Assembly: GCA_030762935.1 (NCBI GenBank)
Contig: CM060891.1
Span: 129,001 to 193,000 of the forward strand
Reading direction: 5' to 3'
Source: Hymenopus coronatus
Lineage: Eukaryota > Arthropoda > Insecta > Mantodea > Hymenopodidae
DNA length: 64,000 nucleotides
Below the pieces are notes generated by a model, which did not search any database, was not told the DNA's origin, and saw only the letters and a program-made list of their open reading frames with translations. The position numbers were made by a program, and so were the translations under genes. This document shows, one piece after another, positions 1 to 13,200 of the stretch (its first letter is position 1; each line of letters opens with the position of its first letter).

Positions 1-3000
1 CCTAATCAACCTCAATGGAATATGTCTCCAAGCACATCTTCCAGTCCAGGGTAATCGTTTCTCCCAGAGAGGTTTTCGAGCTGCATCCTTCGTAGCAAGT
101 CGACGTGGGGTCTTCCAGTGATAGCTCGGATCCTCAGCAGGAAACAGAATTTCGTTTGGATGTATGAAACAGAAAACAGAGAGAAAGCTAAGACGTCTGA
201 TATTGAAAATTTTAAACCTTCACCATTCAGCACCAATCTAAAGCCATGTAGTGTGTACAAACTTAGTTTCAATTTACGATAAACGATTAGCAGCCTATAG
301 AGACAAAGTTAGAGGACTGATGCAAAATACTTTTTCTATGCACAAACTAACAACCAGAAAAGCGACATCTGCGTGCACTACCATTAGAATCTCTACATTT
401 TGAGAGCCAAAGCAAAACCTTTTGTTCACGTTTCTTTTGTACCTTCGCCTAATACACTATTCCTCTTTCAAAAAATGCCTACATCTCCCAGACCTACCGG
501 CCCAATCGCGCATAACATGTCAGAGTTCATTACGGTATATATTCCCAAGGATATCCTAGAACATAAATTCTTCTGGCCAGTTAAGCTAGAATTGTATCTT
601 CTAGGGAACCATTATGAGGGAACATATTCTCGTAAGGAAAATCGAACTTCCCCACAAACTTTACGGACCTAACAAAATAGAGCCCCTACACAAAGCACCG
701 AACTACTCTTTTGGCCCAACTATTCTCCACATCAAAAGCTTTTGGCTATCCGATCGAGTTTCGAGGTCTAGCTGAGGCTCTCAAATTACGTAAATATCAA
801 AAGCCCAATTACTTTACACATCCAAAACAACATTTAGCTGTACACACTTACTTTTGTCCGTGACATAACAGATTTCTCTCCTCCAAGTAGTGCAGCTAAT
901 TAGGGAACTTCACATTTCTCACAGGTATCTTCTACATCTGTAACAAAAGTAAAATGTCAATTCCGCATTTCGAATGATGCTCTTAATACATAAAAATCCT
1001 ACAACAATGAATATCTAAAATCTGTTAAGAAATCATTAAATGTTGCATAGAGTCTCCTAAATCAGTGACGGCAATTTCAAAGTTTTATTTTAACCAAAAA
1101 GGAGGACCTACGTTTTCTAATAGGTTTTGGGAGAGTTCCTACATTTGACTAGTCGATGGGGCATGTATGTCAAGCTAAAATCACTAATATTCATGAGAGG
1201 ATGTTGAAATATCATCACTTGTGTTAATATGGAGAGGTTAACTAGAAGCAAAAGTTGACAATTCAAAAGGCATAAATCTGCAAATTTAACATCAATTGTA
1301 AAAAGCAGGTTCTGCTTTTCTAGAGACTTCCAATTGAAACAGTGTACATCATTTGAATCAGTTAAACAGTCCGACGCTTTATAAGACTGCTTTAAAAGAG
1401 GAATTTGTAGGAATGATGAATTTGGATTTACTTGACTATGTAACTTTTACTACCAGACCTGTTTAAAGGGGAAAATAATCGCCTTAATAATATAGTGTCA
1501 CTCCCGTTACTGCAGAAGCATAAAGTGACTAAATAATTTTAATAAAATGATTTAAGAAACCAATCCTCTCTTATGTAAATGATACTGAAGACTTTGAATA
1601 TACCATTAAAAGCAATTCTGTTCTGCGTGCATGACTTCTCCTGCAGAACTTGAATTCTCCAAACTGTTTACTTTTCTAACACTAAACGAATAATAGCATT
1701 TGAAATGCTCACCTAATCAACCTCAATGGAATATGTCTCAAAGCACATCTTCCAGTCCAGGGTAGTCGTTTCTCCCAGAGAGGTTTTCGAGTTGCATCCT
1801 TCGTAGCAAGTCGACGTGGGGTCTTCCAGTGATAGCTCGGATCCTCAGCAGGAAACAGACTTTCGTATGGATTTTTGAAACAGTAAACAGAGAGAAAGCT
1901 AAGACGTCTGATATTGATAATTTTAAACCTTCACCATTCAGTACCAATCTAAAGCCATGTAGTGTGTACAAAGTTAGTTTCAATTTACGATAAACGATTA
2001 GCAGCCTATAGAGACAAAGTTAGAGGACTGATGCAAAATACTTTTTCTATGCACAAACTAACAACCAGAAAAGCGACATCTGCGTGCCTTACCATTAGAA
2101 TCTCTCCGTTTTGAGAGCCAAAGCAAAACCTTTTGTTCACGTTTCTTTTGTACCTTCGCCTAATACACTATTCCTCTTTCAAAAAATGCCTACATCTCCC
2201 AGACCTACCGGCCCAATCGCGCATAACATGTCAGAGTTCATTACGGTATATATTCCCAAGGATATCCTAGAACATAAATTCTTCTGGCCAGTTAAGCTAG
2301 AATTGTATCTTCTAGGGAACCATTATGAGGGAACATATTCTCGTAAGGAAAATCGAACTTCCCCACAAACCTTACGGACCTAACAAAATAGAGCCCCTAC
2401 ACAAAGCGCCGAACTACTCTTTTGGCCCAACTATTCTCCACATCAAAAGCTTTTGGCTATCCGATCGAGTTTCGAGGTCTAGCTGAGGCTCTCAAATTAC
2501 GTAAATATCAAAAGCCCAATTACCTTACACATCCAAAACAACATTTAGCTGTACACACTTACTTTTGTCCGTGACATAACAGATTTCTCTCCTCCAAGTA
2601 GTGCAGCTAATTAGGGAACTTCACATTTCTCACAGGTATCTTCTACATCTGTAACAAAAGTAAAACGTCATTTCCGCATTTCGAATGATGCTCTTAATAC
2701 ATAAAAATCCTACAACGATAAATATCTAAAATCCGTAAAGAAATCATTAAATGTTGCATAGAGTCTCATATATCAGTGACGGCAATTTCAAAGTTTTATT
2801 TTAACCAAAAAGGAGGAGCTACGTTTTCTAATAGGTTTTGGGAGAGTTCCTACATTTGACCAGTCGATGGGGCATGTATGTCAAGCTAAAATCACTAATA
2901 TTCATGAGAGGATGTTGAAATATCATCTTTTGTGTTAATATGGAGAGGTTAACTAGAAGCAAAAGTTGACAATTCAAAAAGCATAAATCTGTAAATTTAA

Positions 3001-3427
3001 CATCAATTTTACAAAGCAGGTTCTGCTTTTCTAGAGAGTTCCAATTAAAACAGTGTACATCATTTGAATCAGTTAAACAGTACGACGGTTTTTAAGACTA
3101 CGATTTTTAAAAGAAGAAGTTTTACGAATGATCTTTTTGGATTTACTTGACTATGTATCTTTTACTACCAGAACTGTTTAAAGGGGAAAATATTCGCCTT
3201 AATAATATAGTGTCACTCCCGTTACTGCAGAAGCATAAAGTGACTAAATAATTTTAATAAAATGATTTAAGAAACCAATCCTCTCATATGTAAATGATAC
3301 TGAAGACTTTGAATATACCATTAAAGGCAATTCTGTTCTGCGTGCATGACTTCTCCTGCAGAACTTGAATTCTCCAAATTGTTTACTTTTCTAACACTAA
3401 ACGAATAATAGCATTTGAAATGCTCAC

Positions 3428-3558
3428 CTAATCAACCTCAATGGAATATGTCTCCAAGCACATCTTCCAGTCCAGGGTAATCGTTTCTCCCAGAGAGGTT
3501 TTCGAGTTGCATCCTTCGTAGCAAGTCGACGTGGGGTCTTCCAGTGATAGCTCGGATC
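3428..3558 (-). other. Exon-like block of the satellite unit (representative copy)
   Basis: On the minus strand this 131-bp block is preceded by a pyrimidine-rich stretch ending in tttcctgctgAG and followed by GTGAGC, a good match to an acceptor and a donor. The frame FPAED..Y.WK......A..DAT.KRLWEKR is open through the block in this copy and in the older copies near 17.1 kb and 29.9 kb; the old copy near 28.1 kb has a stop. Every unit of the family has the block. This suggests that the satellite grew out of a stretch of gene sequence containing an exon. The protein is not recognised. It may equally be a dead remnant, because downstream frames differ between copies by single-base indels. Confidence 0.45.
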
Positions 3559-3954
3559 CTCAGCAGGAAACAGAATTTCGTTTGGATGTATGAAACAGAA
3601 AACAGAGAGAAAGCTAAGACGTCTGATATTGAAAATTTTAAACCTTCACCATTCAGCACCAATCTAAAGCCATGTAGTGTGTACAAACTTAGTTTCAATT
3701 TACGATAAACGATTAGCAGCCTATAGAGACAAAGTTAGAGGACTGATGCAAAATACTTTTTCTATGCACAAACTAACAACCAGAAAAGCGACATCTGCGT
3801 GCACTACCATTAGAATCTCTCCATTTTGAGAGCCAAAGCAAAACCTTTTGTTCACGTTTCTTTTGTACCTTCGCCTAATACACTATTCCTCTTTCAAAAA
3901 ATGCCTACATCTCCCAGACCTACCGGCCCAATCGCGCATAACATGTCAGAGTTC

Positions 3955-4048
3955 ATTACGGTATATATTCCCAAGGATATCCTAGAACATAAATTCTTCT
4001 GGCCAGTTAAGCTAGAATTGTATCTTCTAGGGAACCATTATGAGGGAA
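3955..4048. other. Conserved core block of the satellite unit (representative copy)
   Basis: The block runs from cattacggtatatattccc to about the gggaaccattatgag motif. It is recognisable in every young unit and in very old copies near 17,628, 17,886/18,722, 21,140, 28,589, 30,330 and 30,760, where the surrounding sequence has largely lost similarity. Both strands are open in several copies: plus frame YIPKD.LEH...WP.KL.LYLLG, minus frame W.PRRYN.SL.GQ...CSRIS. The coding strand, if there is one, cannot be decided by eye. It could be a coding remnant, a protein-binding site or a structured RNA. Confidence 0.5.
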
Positions 4049-7000
4049 CATATTCTCGTAAGGAAAATCGAACTTCCCCACAAACTTTACGGACCTAACA
4101 AAATAGAGCCCCTACACAAAGCACCGAACTACTCTTTTGGCCCAACTATTCTCCACATCAAAAGCTTTTGGCTATCCGATCGAGTTTCGAGGTCTAGCTG
4201 AGGCTCTCAAATTACGTAAATATCAAAAACCCAATTACTTTACACATCAAAAACAACATTTAGCTGTACACACTTACTTTTGTCCGTGACATAACAGATT
4301 TCTCTCCTCCAAGTAGTGCAGCTAATTAGGGAACTTCACATTTCTCACAGGTATCTTCTACATCTGTAACAAAAGTAAAATGTCAATTCCGCATTTCGAA
4401 TGATGCTCTTAATACATAAAAATCCTACAACAATGAATATCTAAAATCTGTAAAGAAATCATTAAATGTTGCATAGAGTCTCCTAAATCAGTGACGGCAA
4501 TTTCAAAGTTTTATTTTAACCAAAAAGGAGGACCTACGTTTTCTAATAGGTTTTGGGAGAGTTCCTACATTTGACTAGTCGATGGGGCATGTATGTCAAG
4601 CTAAAATCACTAATATTCATGAGAGGATGTTGAAATATCATCACTTGTGTTAATATGGAGAGGTTAACTAGAAGCAAAAGTTGACAATTCAAAAAGCATA
4701 AATCTGCAAATTTAACATCAATTGTACAAAGCAGGTTCTGCTTTTCTAGAGAGTTCCAATTGAAACAGTGTACATCATTTGAATCAGTTAAACAGTACGG
4801 CGGTTTATAAGACTACGATTTTTAAAAGAGGAATTTGTACGAATGATGAATTTGGATTTACTTGACTATGTATCTTTTACTACCAGAACTGTTTAAAGGG
4901 GAAAATATTCGCCTTAATAATATAGTGTCACTCCCGTTACTGCAGAAGCATAAAGTGACTAAATAATTTTAATAAAATGATTTAAGAAACCAATCCTCTC
5001 TTATGTAAATGATACTGAAGACTTTGAATATACCATTAAAAGCAATTCTGTTCTGCGTGCATGACTTCTCCTGCAGAACTTGAATTCTCCAAATTGTTTA
5101 CTTTTCTAACACTAAACGAATAATAGCATTTGAAATGCTCACCTAATCAACCTCAATGGAATATGTCTCAAAGCACATCTTCCAGTCCAGGGTAATCGTT
5201 TCTCCCAGAGAGGTTTTCGAGTTGCATCCTTCGTAGCAAGTCGACGTGGGGTCTTCCAGTGATAGCTCTGATCCACAGCAGGAAACAGAATTTCGTTTGG
5301 ATGTATGAAACAGAAAACAGAGAGAAAGCTAAGACGTCTGATATTGAAAATTTTAAACCTTCACCATTCAGCACCAATCTAAAGCCATGTAGTGTGTACA
5401 AAGTTAGTTTCAATTTACGATAAACGATTAGCAGCCTATAGAGACAAAGTTAGAGGACTGATGCAAAATACTTTTTCTATGCACAAACTAACAACCAGAA
5501 AAGCGACATCTGCGTGCACTACCATTAGAATCTCTACATTTTGAGAGCCAAAGCAAAACCTTTTGTTCACGTTTCTTTTGTACCTTCGCCTAATACACTA
5601 TTCCTCTTTCAAAAAATGCCTACATCTCCCAGACCTACCGGCCCAATCGCGCATAACATGTCAGAGTTCATTACGGTATATATTCCCAAGGATATCCTAG
5701 AACATAAATTCTTCTGGCCAGTTAAGCTAGAATTGTATCTTCTAGGGAACCATTATGAGGGAACATATTCTCGTAAGGAAAATCGAACTTCCCCACAAAC
5801 CTTACGGACCTAACAAAATAGAGCCCCTACACAAAGCGCCGAACTACTCTTTTGGCCCAACTATTCTCCACATCAAAAGCTTTTGGCTATCCGATCGAGT
5901 TTCGAGGTCTAGCTGAGGCTCTCAAATTACGTAAATATCAAAAGCCCAATTACTTTACACATCCAAAACAACATTTAGCTGTACACACTTACTTTTGTCC
6001 GTGACATAACAGATTTCTCTCCTCCAAGTAGTGCAGCTAATTAGGGAACTTCACATTTCTCACAGGTATCTTCTACATCTGTAACAAAAGTAAAACGTCA
6101 ATTCCGCATTTCGAATGATGCTCTTAATACATAAAAATCCTACAACAATAAATATCTAAAATCCGTAAAGAAATCATTAAATGTTGCATAGAGTCTCATA
6201 TATCAGTGACGGCAATTTCAAAGTTTTATTTTAACCAAAAAGGAGGAGCTACGTTTTCTAATAGGTTTTGGGAGAGTTCCTACATTTGACTAGTCGATGG
6301 GGCATGTATGTCAAGCTAAAATCACTAATATTCATGAGAGGATGTTGAAATATCATCACTTGTGTTAATATGGAGAGGTTAACTAGAAGCAAAAGTTGAC
6401 AATTCAAAAAGCATAAATCTGCAAATTTAACATCAATTGTACAAAGCAGGTTCTGCTTTTCTAGAGAGTTCCAATTGAAACAGTGTACATCATTTGAATC
6501 AGTTAAACAGTACGGCGGTTTATAAGACTACGATTTTTAAAAGAGGAATTTGTACGAATGATGAATTTGGATTTACTTGACTATGTATCTTTTACTACCA
6601 GAACTGTTTAATGGGGAAAATATTCGCCTTAATAATATAGTGTCACTCCCGTTACTGCAGAAGCATAAAGTGACTAAATAATTTTAATAAAATGATTTAA
6701 GAAACCAATCCTCTCATATGTAAATGATACTGAAGACTTTGAATATACCATTAAAAGCAATTCTGTTCTGCGTGCATGACTTCTCCTTCAGAACTTGAAT
6801 TCTCCAAATTGTTTACTTTTCTAACACTAAACGAATAATAGCATTTGAAATGCTCACCTAATCAACCTCAATGGAATATGTCTCCAAGCACATCTTCCAG
6901 TCCAGGGTAATCGTTTCTCCCAGAGACGTTTTCGAGTTGCATCCTTCGTAGCAAGTCGACGTGGGGTCTTCCAGTGATAGCTCGGATCCTCAGCAGGAAA

Positions 7001-8571
7001 CAGAATTTCGTTTGGATGTATGAAACAGAAAACAGAGAGAAAGCTAAGACGTCTGGTATTGAAAATTTTAAACCTTCACCATTCAGCACCAAACTAAAGC
7101 CATGTAGTGTGTACAAAGTTAGTTTCAATTTACGATAAACGATTAGCAGCCTATAGAGACAAAGTTAGAGGACTGATGCAAAATACTTTTTCTATGCACA
7201 AACTAACAACCAGAAAAGCGACATCTGCGTGCACTACCATTAGAATCTCTACATTTTGAGAGCCAAAGCAAAACCTTTTGTTCACGTTTCTTTTGTACCT
7301 TCGCCTAATACACTATTCCTCTTTCAAAAAATGCCTACATCTCCCAGACCTACCGGCCCAATCGCGCATAACATGTCAGAGTTCATTACGGTATATATTC
7401 CCAAGGATATCCTAGAACATAAATTCTTCTGGCCAGTTAAGCTAGAATTGTATCTTCTAGGGAACCATTATGAGGGAACATATTCTCGTAAGGAAAATCG
7501 AACTTCCCCACAAACCTTACGGACCTAACAAAATAGAGCCCCTACACAAAGCGCCGAACTACTCTTTTGGCCCAACTATTCTCCACATCAAAAGCTTTTA
7601 GCTATCCGATCGAGTTTCGAGGTCTAGCTGAGGCTCTCAAATTACGTAAATATCAAAAGCCCAATTACTTTACACATCCAAAACAACATTTAGCTGTACA
7701 CACTTACTTTTGTCCGTGACATAACAGATTTCTCTCCTCCAAGTAGTGCAGCTAATTAGGGAACTTCACATTTCTCACAGGTATCTTCTACATCTGTAAC
7801 AAAAGTAAAACGTCAATTCCGCATTTCGAATGATGCTCTTAATACATAAAAATCCTACAACAATAAATATCTAAAATCCGTATAGAAATCATTAAATGTT
7901 GCATAGAGTCTCATAAATCAGTGACGGCAATTTCAAAGTTTTATTTTAACCAAAAAGGAGGACCTACGTTTTCTAATAGGTTTTGGGAGAGTTCCTACAT
8001 TTGACTAGTCGATGGGGCATGTATGTCAAGCTAAAATCACTAATATTCATGAGAGGATGTTGAAATATCATCACTTGTGTTAATATGGAGAGGTTAACTA
8101 GAAGCAAAAGTTGACAATTCAAAAAGCATAAATCTGCAAATTTAACATCAATTGTACAAAGCAGGTTCTGCTTTTCTAGAGAGTTCCAATTGAAACAGTG
8201 TACATCATTTGAATCAGTTAAACAGTACGACGGTTTATAAGACTACGATTTTTAAAAGAGGAATTTGTACGAATGATGAATTTGGATTTACTTGACTATG
8301 TATCTTTTACTACCAGAACTGTTTAAAGGGGAAAATATTCGCCTTAATAATATAGTGTCACTCCCGTTACTGCAGAAGCATAAAGTGACTAAATAATTTT
8401 AATAAAATGATTTAAGAAACCAATCCTCTCTTATGTAAATGATACTGAAGACTTTGAATATACCATTAAAAGCAATTCTGTTCTGCGTGCATGACTTCTC
8501 CTGCAGAACTTGAATTCTCCAAATTGTTTACTTTTCTAACACTAAACGAATAATAGCATTTGAAATGCTCA

Positions 8572-10248
8572 CCTAATCAACCTCAATGGAATATGTCTCA
8601 AAGCACATCTTCCAGTCCAGGGTAATCGTTTCTCCCAGAGAGGTTTTCGAGTTGCATCCTTCGTAGCAAGTCGACGTGGGGTCTTCCAGTGATAGCTCGG
8701 ATCCTCAGCAGGAAACAGAATTTCGTTTGGATGTATGAAACAGAAAACAGAGAGAAAGCTAAGACGTCTGATATTGAAAATTTTAAACCTTCACCATTCA
8801 GCACCAATCTAAAGCCATGTAGTGTGTACAAAGTTAGTTTCAATTTACGATAAACGATTAGCAGCCTATAGAGACAAAGTTAGAGGACTGATGCAAAATA
8901 CTTTTTCTATGCACAAACTAACAACCAGAAAAGCGACATCTGCGTGCACTACCATTAGAATCTCTACATTTTGAGAGCCAAAGCAAAACCTTTTGTTCAC
9001 GTTTCTTTTGTACCTTCGCCTAATACACTATTCCTCTTTCAAAAAATGCCTACATCTCCCAGACCTACCGGCCCAATCGCGCATAACATGTCAGAGTAAA
9101 TTCTTCTGGCCAGTTAAGCTAGAATTGTATCTTCTAGGGAACCATTATGAGGGAACATATTCTCGTAAGGAAAATCGAACTTCCCCACAAACCTTATGGA
9201 CCTAACAAAATAGAGCCCCTACACAAAGCGCCGAACTACTCTTTTGGCCCAACTATTCTCCACATCAAAAGCTTTTAGCTATCCGATCGAGTTTCGAGGT
9301 GTAGCTGAGGCTCTCAAATTACGTAAATATCAAAAGCCCAATTACTTTACACATCCAAAACAACATTTAGCTGTACACACTTACTTTTGTCCGTGACATA
9401 ACAGATTTCTCTCCTCCAAGTAGTGCAGCTAATTAGGGAACTTCACATTTCTCACAGGTATCTTCTACATCTGTAACAAAAGTAAAACGTCAATTCCGCA
9501 TTTCGAATGATGCTCTTAATACATAAAAATCCTACAACAATAAATATCTAAAATCCGTAAAGAAATCATTAAATGTTGCATAGAGTCTCATAAATCAGTG
9601 ACGGCAATTTCAAAGTTTTATTTTAACCAAAAAGGAGGACCTACGTTTTCTAATAGGTTTTGGGAGAGTTCCTACATTTGACTAGTCGATGGGGCATGTA
9701 TGTCAAGCTAAAATCACTAATATTCATGAGAGGATGTTGAAATATCATCACTTGTGTTAATATGGAGAGGTTAACTAGAAGCAAAAGTTGACAATTCAAA
9801 AAGCATAAATCTGCAAATTTAACATCAATTGTACAAAGCAGGTTCTGCTTTTCTAGAGAGTTCCAATTGAAACAGTGTACATCAATTGAATCAGTTAAAC
9901 AGTACGACGGTTTATAAGACTACGATTTTTAAAAGAGGAATTTGTACGAATGATGAATTTGGATTTACTTGACTATGTATCTTTTACTACCAGAACTGTT
10001 TAAAGGGGAAAATATTCGCCTTAATAATATAGTGTCACTCCCGTTACTGCAGAAGCATAAAGTGACTAAATAATTTTAATAAAATGATTTAAGAAACCAA
10101 TCCTCTCTTATGTAAATGATACTGAAGACTTTGAATATACCATTAAAAGCAATTCTGTTCTGCGTGCATGACTTCTCCTGCAGAATTTGAATTCTCCAAA
10201 TTGTTTACTTTTCTAACACTAAACGAATAATAGCATTTGAAATGCTCA
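8572..10248. repeat. Satellite unit with 38-bp deletion in the core block
   Basis: This unit is 1,677 bp long instead of 1,715 bp. Compared with its neighbours it lacks 38 bp at 9096/9097, which removes the first part of the conserved core (the tatattcccaaggatatcc segment). The short plus-strand frame seen in other units is shortened as a result. It is the only young unit in the window without that motif. Confidence 0.9.
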
Positions 10249-13200
10249 CCTAATCAACCTCAATGGAATATGTCTCAAAGCACATCTTCCAGTCCAGGGT
10301 AATCGTTTCTCCCAGAGAGGTTTTCGAGTTGCATCCTTCGTAGCAAGTCGACGTGGGGTCTTCCAGTGATAGCTCGGATCCTCAGCAGGAAACAGAATTT
10401 CGTTTGGATGTATGAAACAGAAAACAGAGAGAAAGCTAAGACGTCTGATATTGAAAATTTTAAACCTTCACCATTCAGCACCAATCTAAAGCCATGTAGT
10501 GTGTACAAAGTTAGTTTCAATTTACGATAAACGATTAGCAGCCTATAGAGACAAAGTTAGAGGACTGATGCAAAATACTTTTTCTATGCACAAACTAACA
10601 ACCAGAAAAGCGACATCTGCGTGCACTACCATTAGAATCTCTACATTTTGAGAGCCAAAGCAAAACCTTTTGTTCACGTTTCTTTTGTACCTTCGCCTAA
10701 TACACTATTCCTCTTTCAAAAAATGCCTACATCTCCCAGACCTACCGGCCCAATCGCGCATAACATGTCAGAGTTCATTACGGTATATATTCCCAAGGAT
10801 ATCCTAGAACATAAATTCTTCTGGCCAGTTAAGCTAGAATTGTATCTTCGAGGGAACATATTCTCGTAAGGAAAATCGAACTTCCCCACAAACCTTACGG
10901 ACCTAACAAAATAGAGCCCCTACACAAAGCGCCGAACTACTCTTTTGGCCCAACTATTCTCCACATCAAAAGTTTTTGGCTATCCGATCGAGTTTCGAGG
11001 TCTAGCTGAGGCTCTCAAATTACGTAAATATCAAAAGCCCAATTACTTTACACATCCAAAACAACATTTAGCTGTACACACTTACTTTTGTCCGTGACAT
11101 AACAGATTTCTCTCCTCCAAGTAGTGCAGCTAATTAGGGAACTTCACATTTCTCACAGGTATCTTCTACATCTGTAACAAAAGTAAAACGTCAATTCCGC
11201 ATTTCGAATGATGCTCTTAATACATAAAAGTCCTACAACAATAAATATCTAAAATCCGTAAAGAAATCATTAAATGTTGCATAGAGTCTCATATATCAGT
11301 GACGGCAATTTCAAAGTTTTATTTTAACCAAAAAGGAGGAGCTACGTTTTCTAATAGGTTTTGGGAGAGTTCCTACATTTGACTAGTCGATGGGGCATGT
11401 ATGTCAAGCTAAAATCACTAATATTCATGAGAGGATGTTGAAATATTATCACTTGTGTTAATATGGAGAGGTTAACTAGAAGCAAAAGTTGACAATTCAA
11501 AAAGCATAAATCTGCAAATTTAACATCAATTGTACAAAGCAGGTTCTGCTTTTCTAGAGAGTTCCAATTGAAACAGTGTACATCATTTGAATCAGTTAAA
11601 CAGTACGACGGTTTATAAGACTACGATTTTTAAAAGAGGAATTTGTACGAATGATGAATTTGGATTTACTTGACTATGTATCTTTTACTACCAGAACTGT
11701 TTAAAGGGGAAAATATTCGCCTTAATAATATAGTGTCACTCCCGTTACTGCAGAAGCATAAAGTGACTAAATAATTTTAATAAAATGATTTAAGAAACCA
11801 ATCCTCTCATATGTAAATGATACTGAAGACTTTGAATATACCATTAAAAGCAATTCTGTTCTGCGTGCATGACTTCTCCTGCAGAACTTGAATTCTCCAA
11901 ATTGTTTACTTTTCTAACACTAAACGAATAATAGCATTTGAAATGCTCACCTAATCAACCTCAATGGAATATGTCTCCAAGCACATCTTCCAGTCCAGGG
12001 TAATCGTTTCTCCCAGAGACGTTTTCGAGTTGCATCCTTCGTAGCAAGTCGACGTGGGGTCTTCCAGTGATAGCTCGGATCCTCAGCAGGAAACAGAATT
12101 TCGTTTGGATGTATTAAACAGAAAACAGAGAGAAAGCTAAGACGTCTGGTATTGAAAATTTTAAACCTTCACCATTCAGCACCAATCTAAAGCCATGTAG
12201 TGTGTACAAAGTTAGTTTCAATTTACGATAAACGATTAGAAGCCTATAGAGACAAAGTTAGAGGACTGATGCAAAATACTTTTTCTATGCACAAACTAAC
12301 AACCAGAAAAGCGACATCTGCGTGCACTACCATTAGAATCTCTACATTTTGAGAGCCAAAGCAAAACCTTTTGTTCACGTTTCTTTTGTACCTTCGCCTA
12401 ATACACTATTCCTCTTTCAAAAAATGCCTACATCTCCCAGACCTACCGGCCCAATCGCGCATAACATGTCAGAGTTCATTACGGTATATATTCCCAAGGA
12501 TACCCTAGAACATAAATTCTTCTGGCCAGTTAAGCTAGAATTGTATCTTCTAGGGAACCATTATGAGGGAACATATTCTCGTAAGGAAAATCGAACTTCC
12601 CCACAAACCTTACGGACCTAACAAAATAGAGCCCCTACACAAAGCGCCGAACTACTCTTTTGGCCCAACTATTCTCCACATCAAAAGCTTTTAGCTATCC
12701 GATCGAGTTTCGAGGTCTAGCTGAGGCTCTCAAATTAGGTAAATATCAAAAGCCCAATTACTTTACACATCCAAAACAACATTTAGCTGTACACACTTAC
12801 TTTTGTCCGTGACATAACAGATTTCTCTCCTCCAAGTAGTGCAGAGAATTAGGGAACTTCACATTTCTCACAGGTATCTTCTACATCTGTAACAAAAGTA
12901 AAACGTCAATTCCGCATTTCGAATGATGCTCTTAATACATAAAAATCCTACAACAATAAATATCTAAAATCCGTAAAGAAATCATTAAATGTTGCATAGA
13001 GTCTCATAAATCAGTGACGGCAATTTCAAAGTTTTATTTTAACCAAAAAGGAGGACCTACGTTTTCTAATAGGTTTTGGGAGAGTTCCTACATTTGACTA
13101 GTCGATGGGGCATGTATGTCAAGCTAAAATCACTAATATTCATGAGAGGATGTTGAAATATCATCACTTGTGTTAATATGGAGAGGTTAACTAGAAGCAA

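Noticed and set aside
400..672. 90-codon plus-strand frame repeated in nearly every satellite unit
   Set aside because: Identical because the units are young tandem copies. It starts with GTG/TTG-type codons, has no known domain, and is broken in most old copies; only a sub-segment in the core shows cross-copy conservation.
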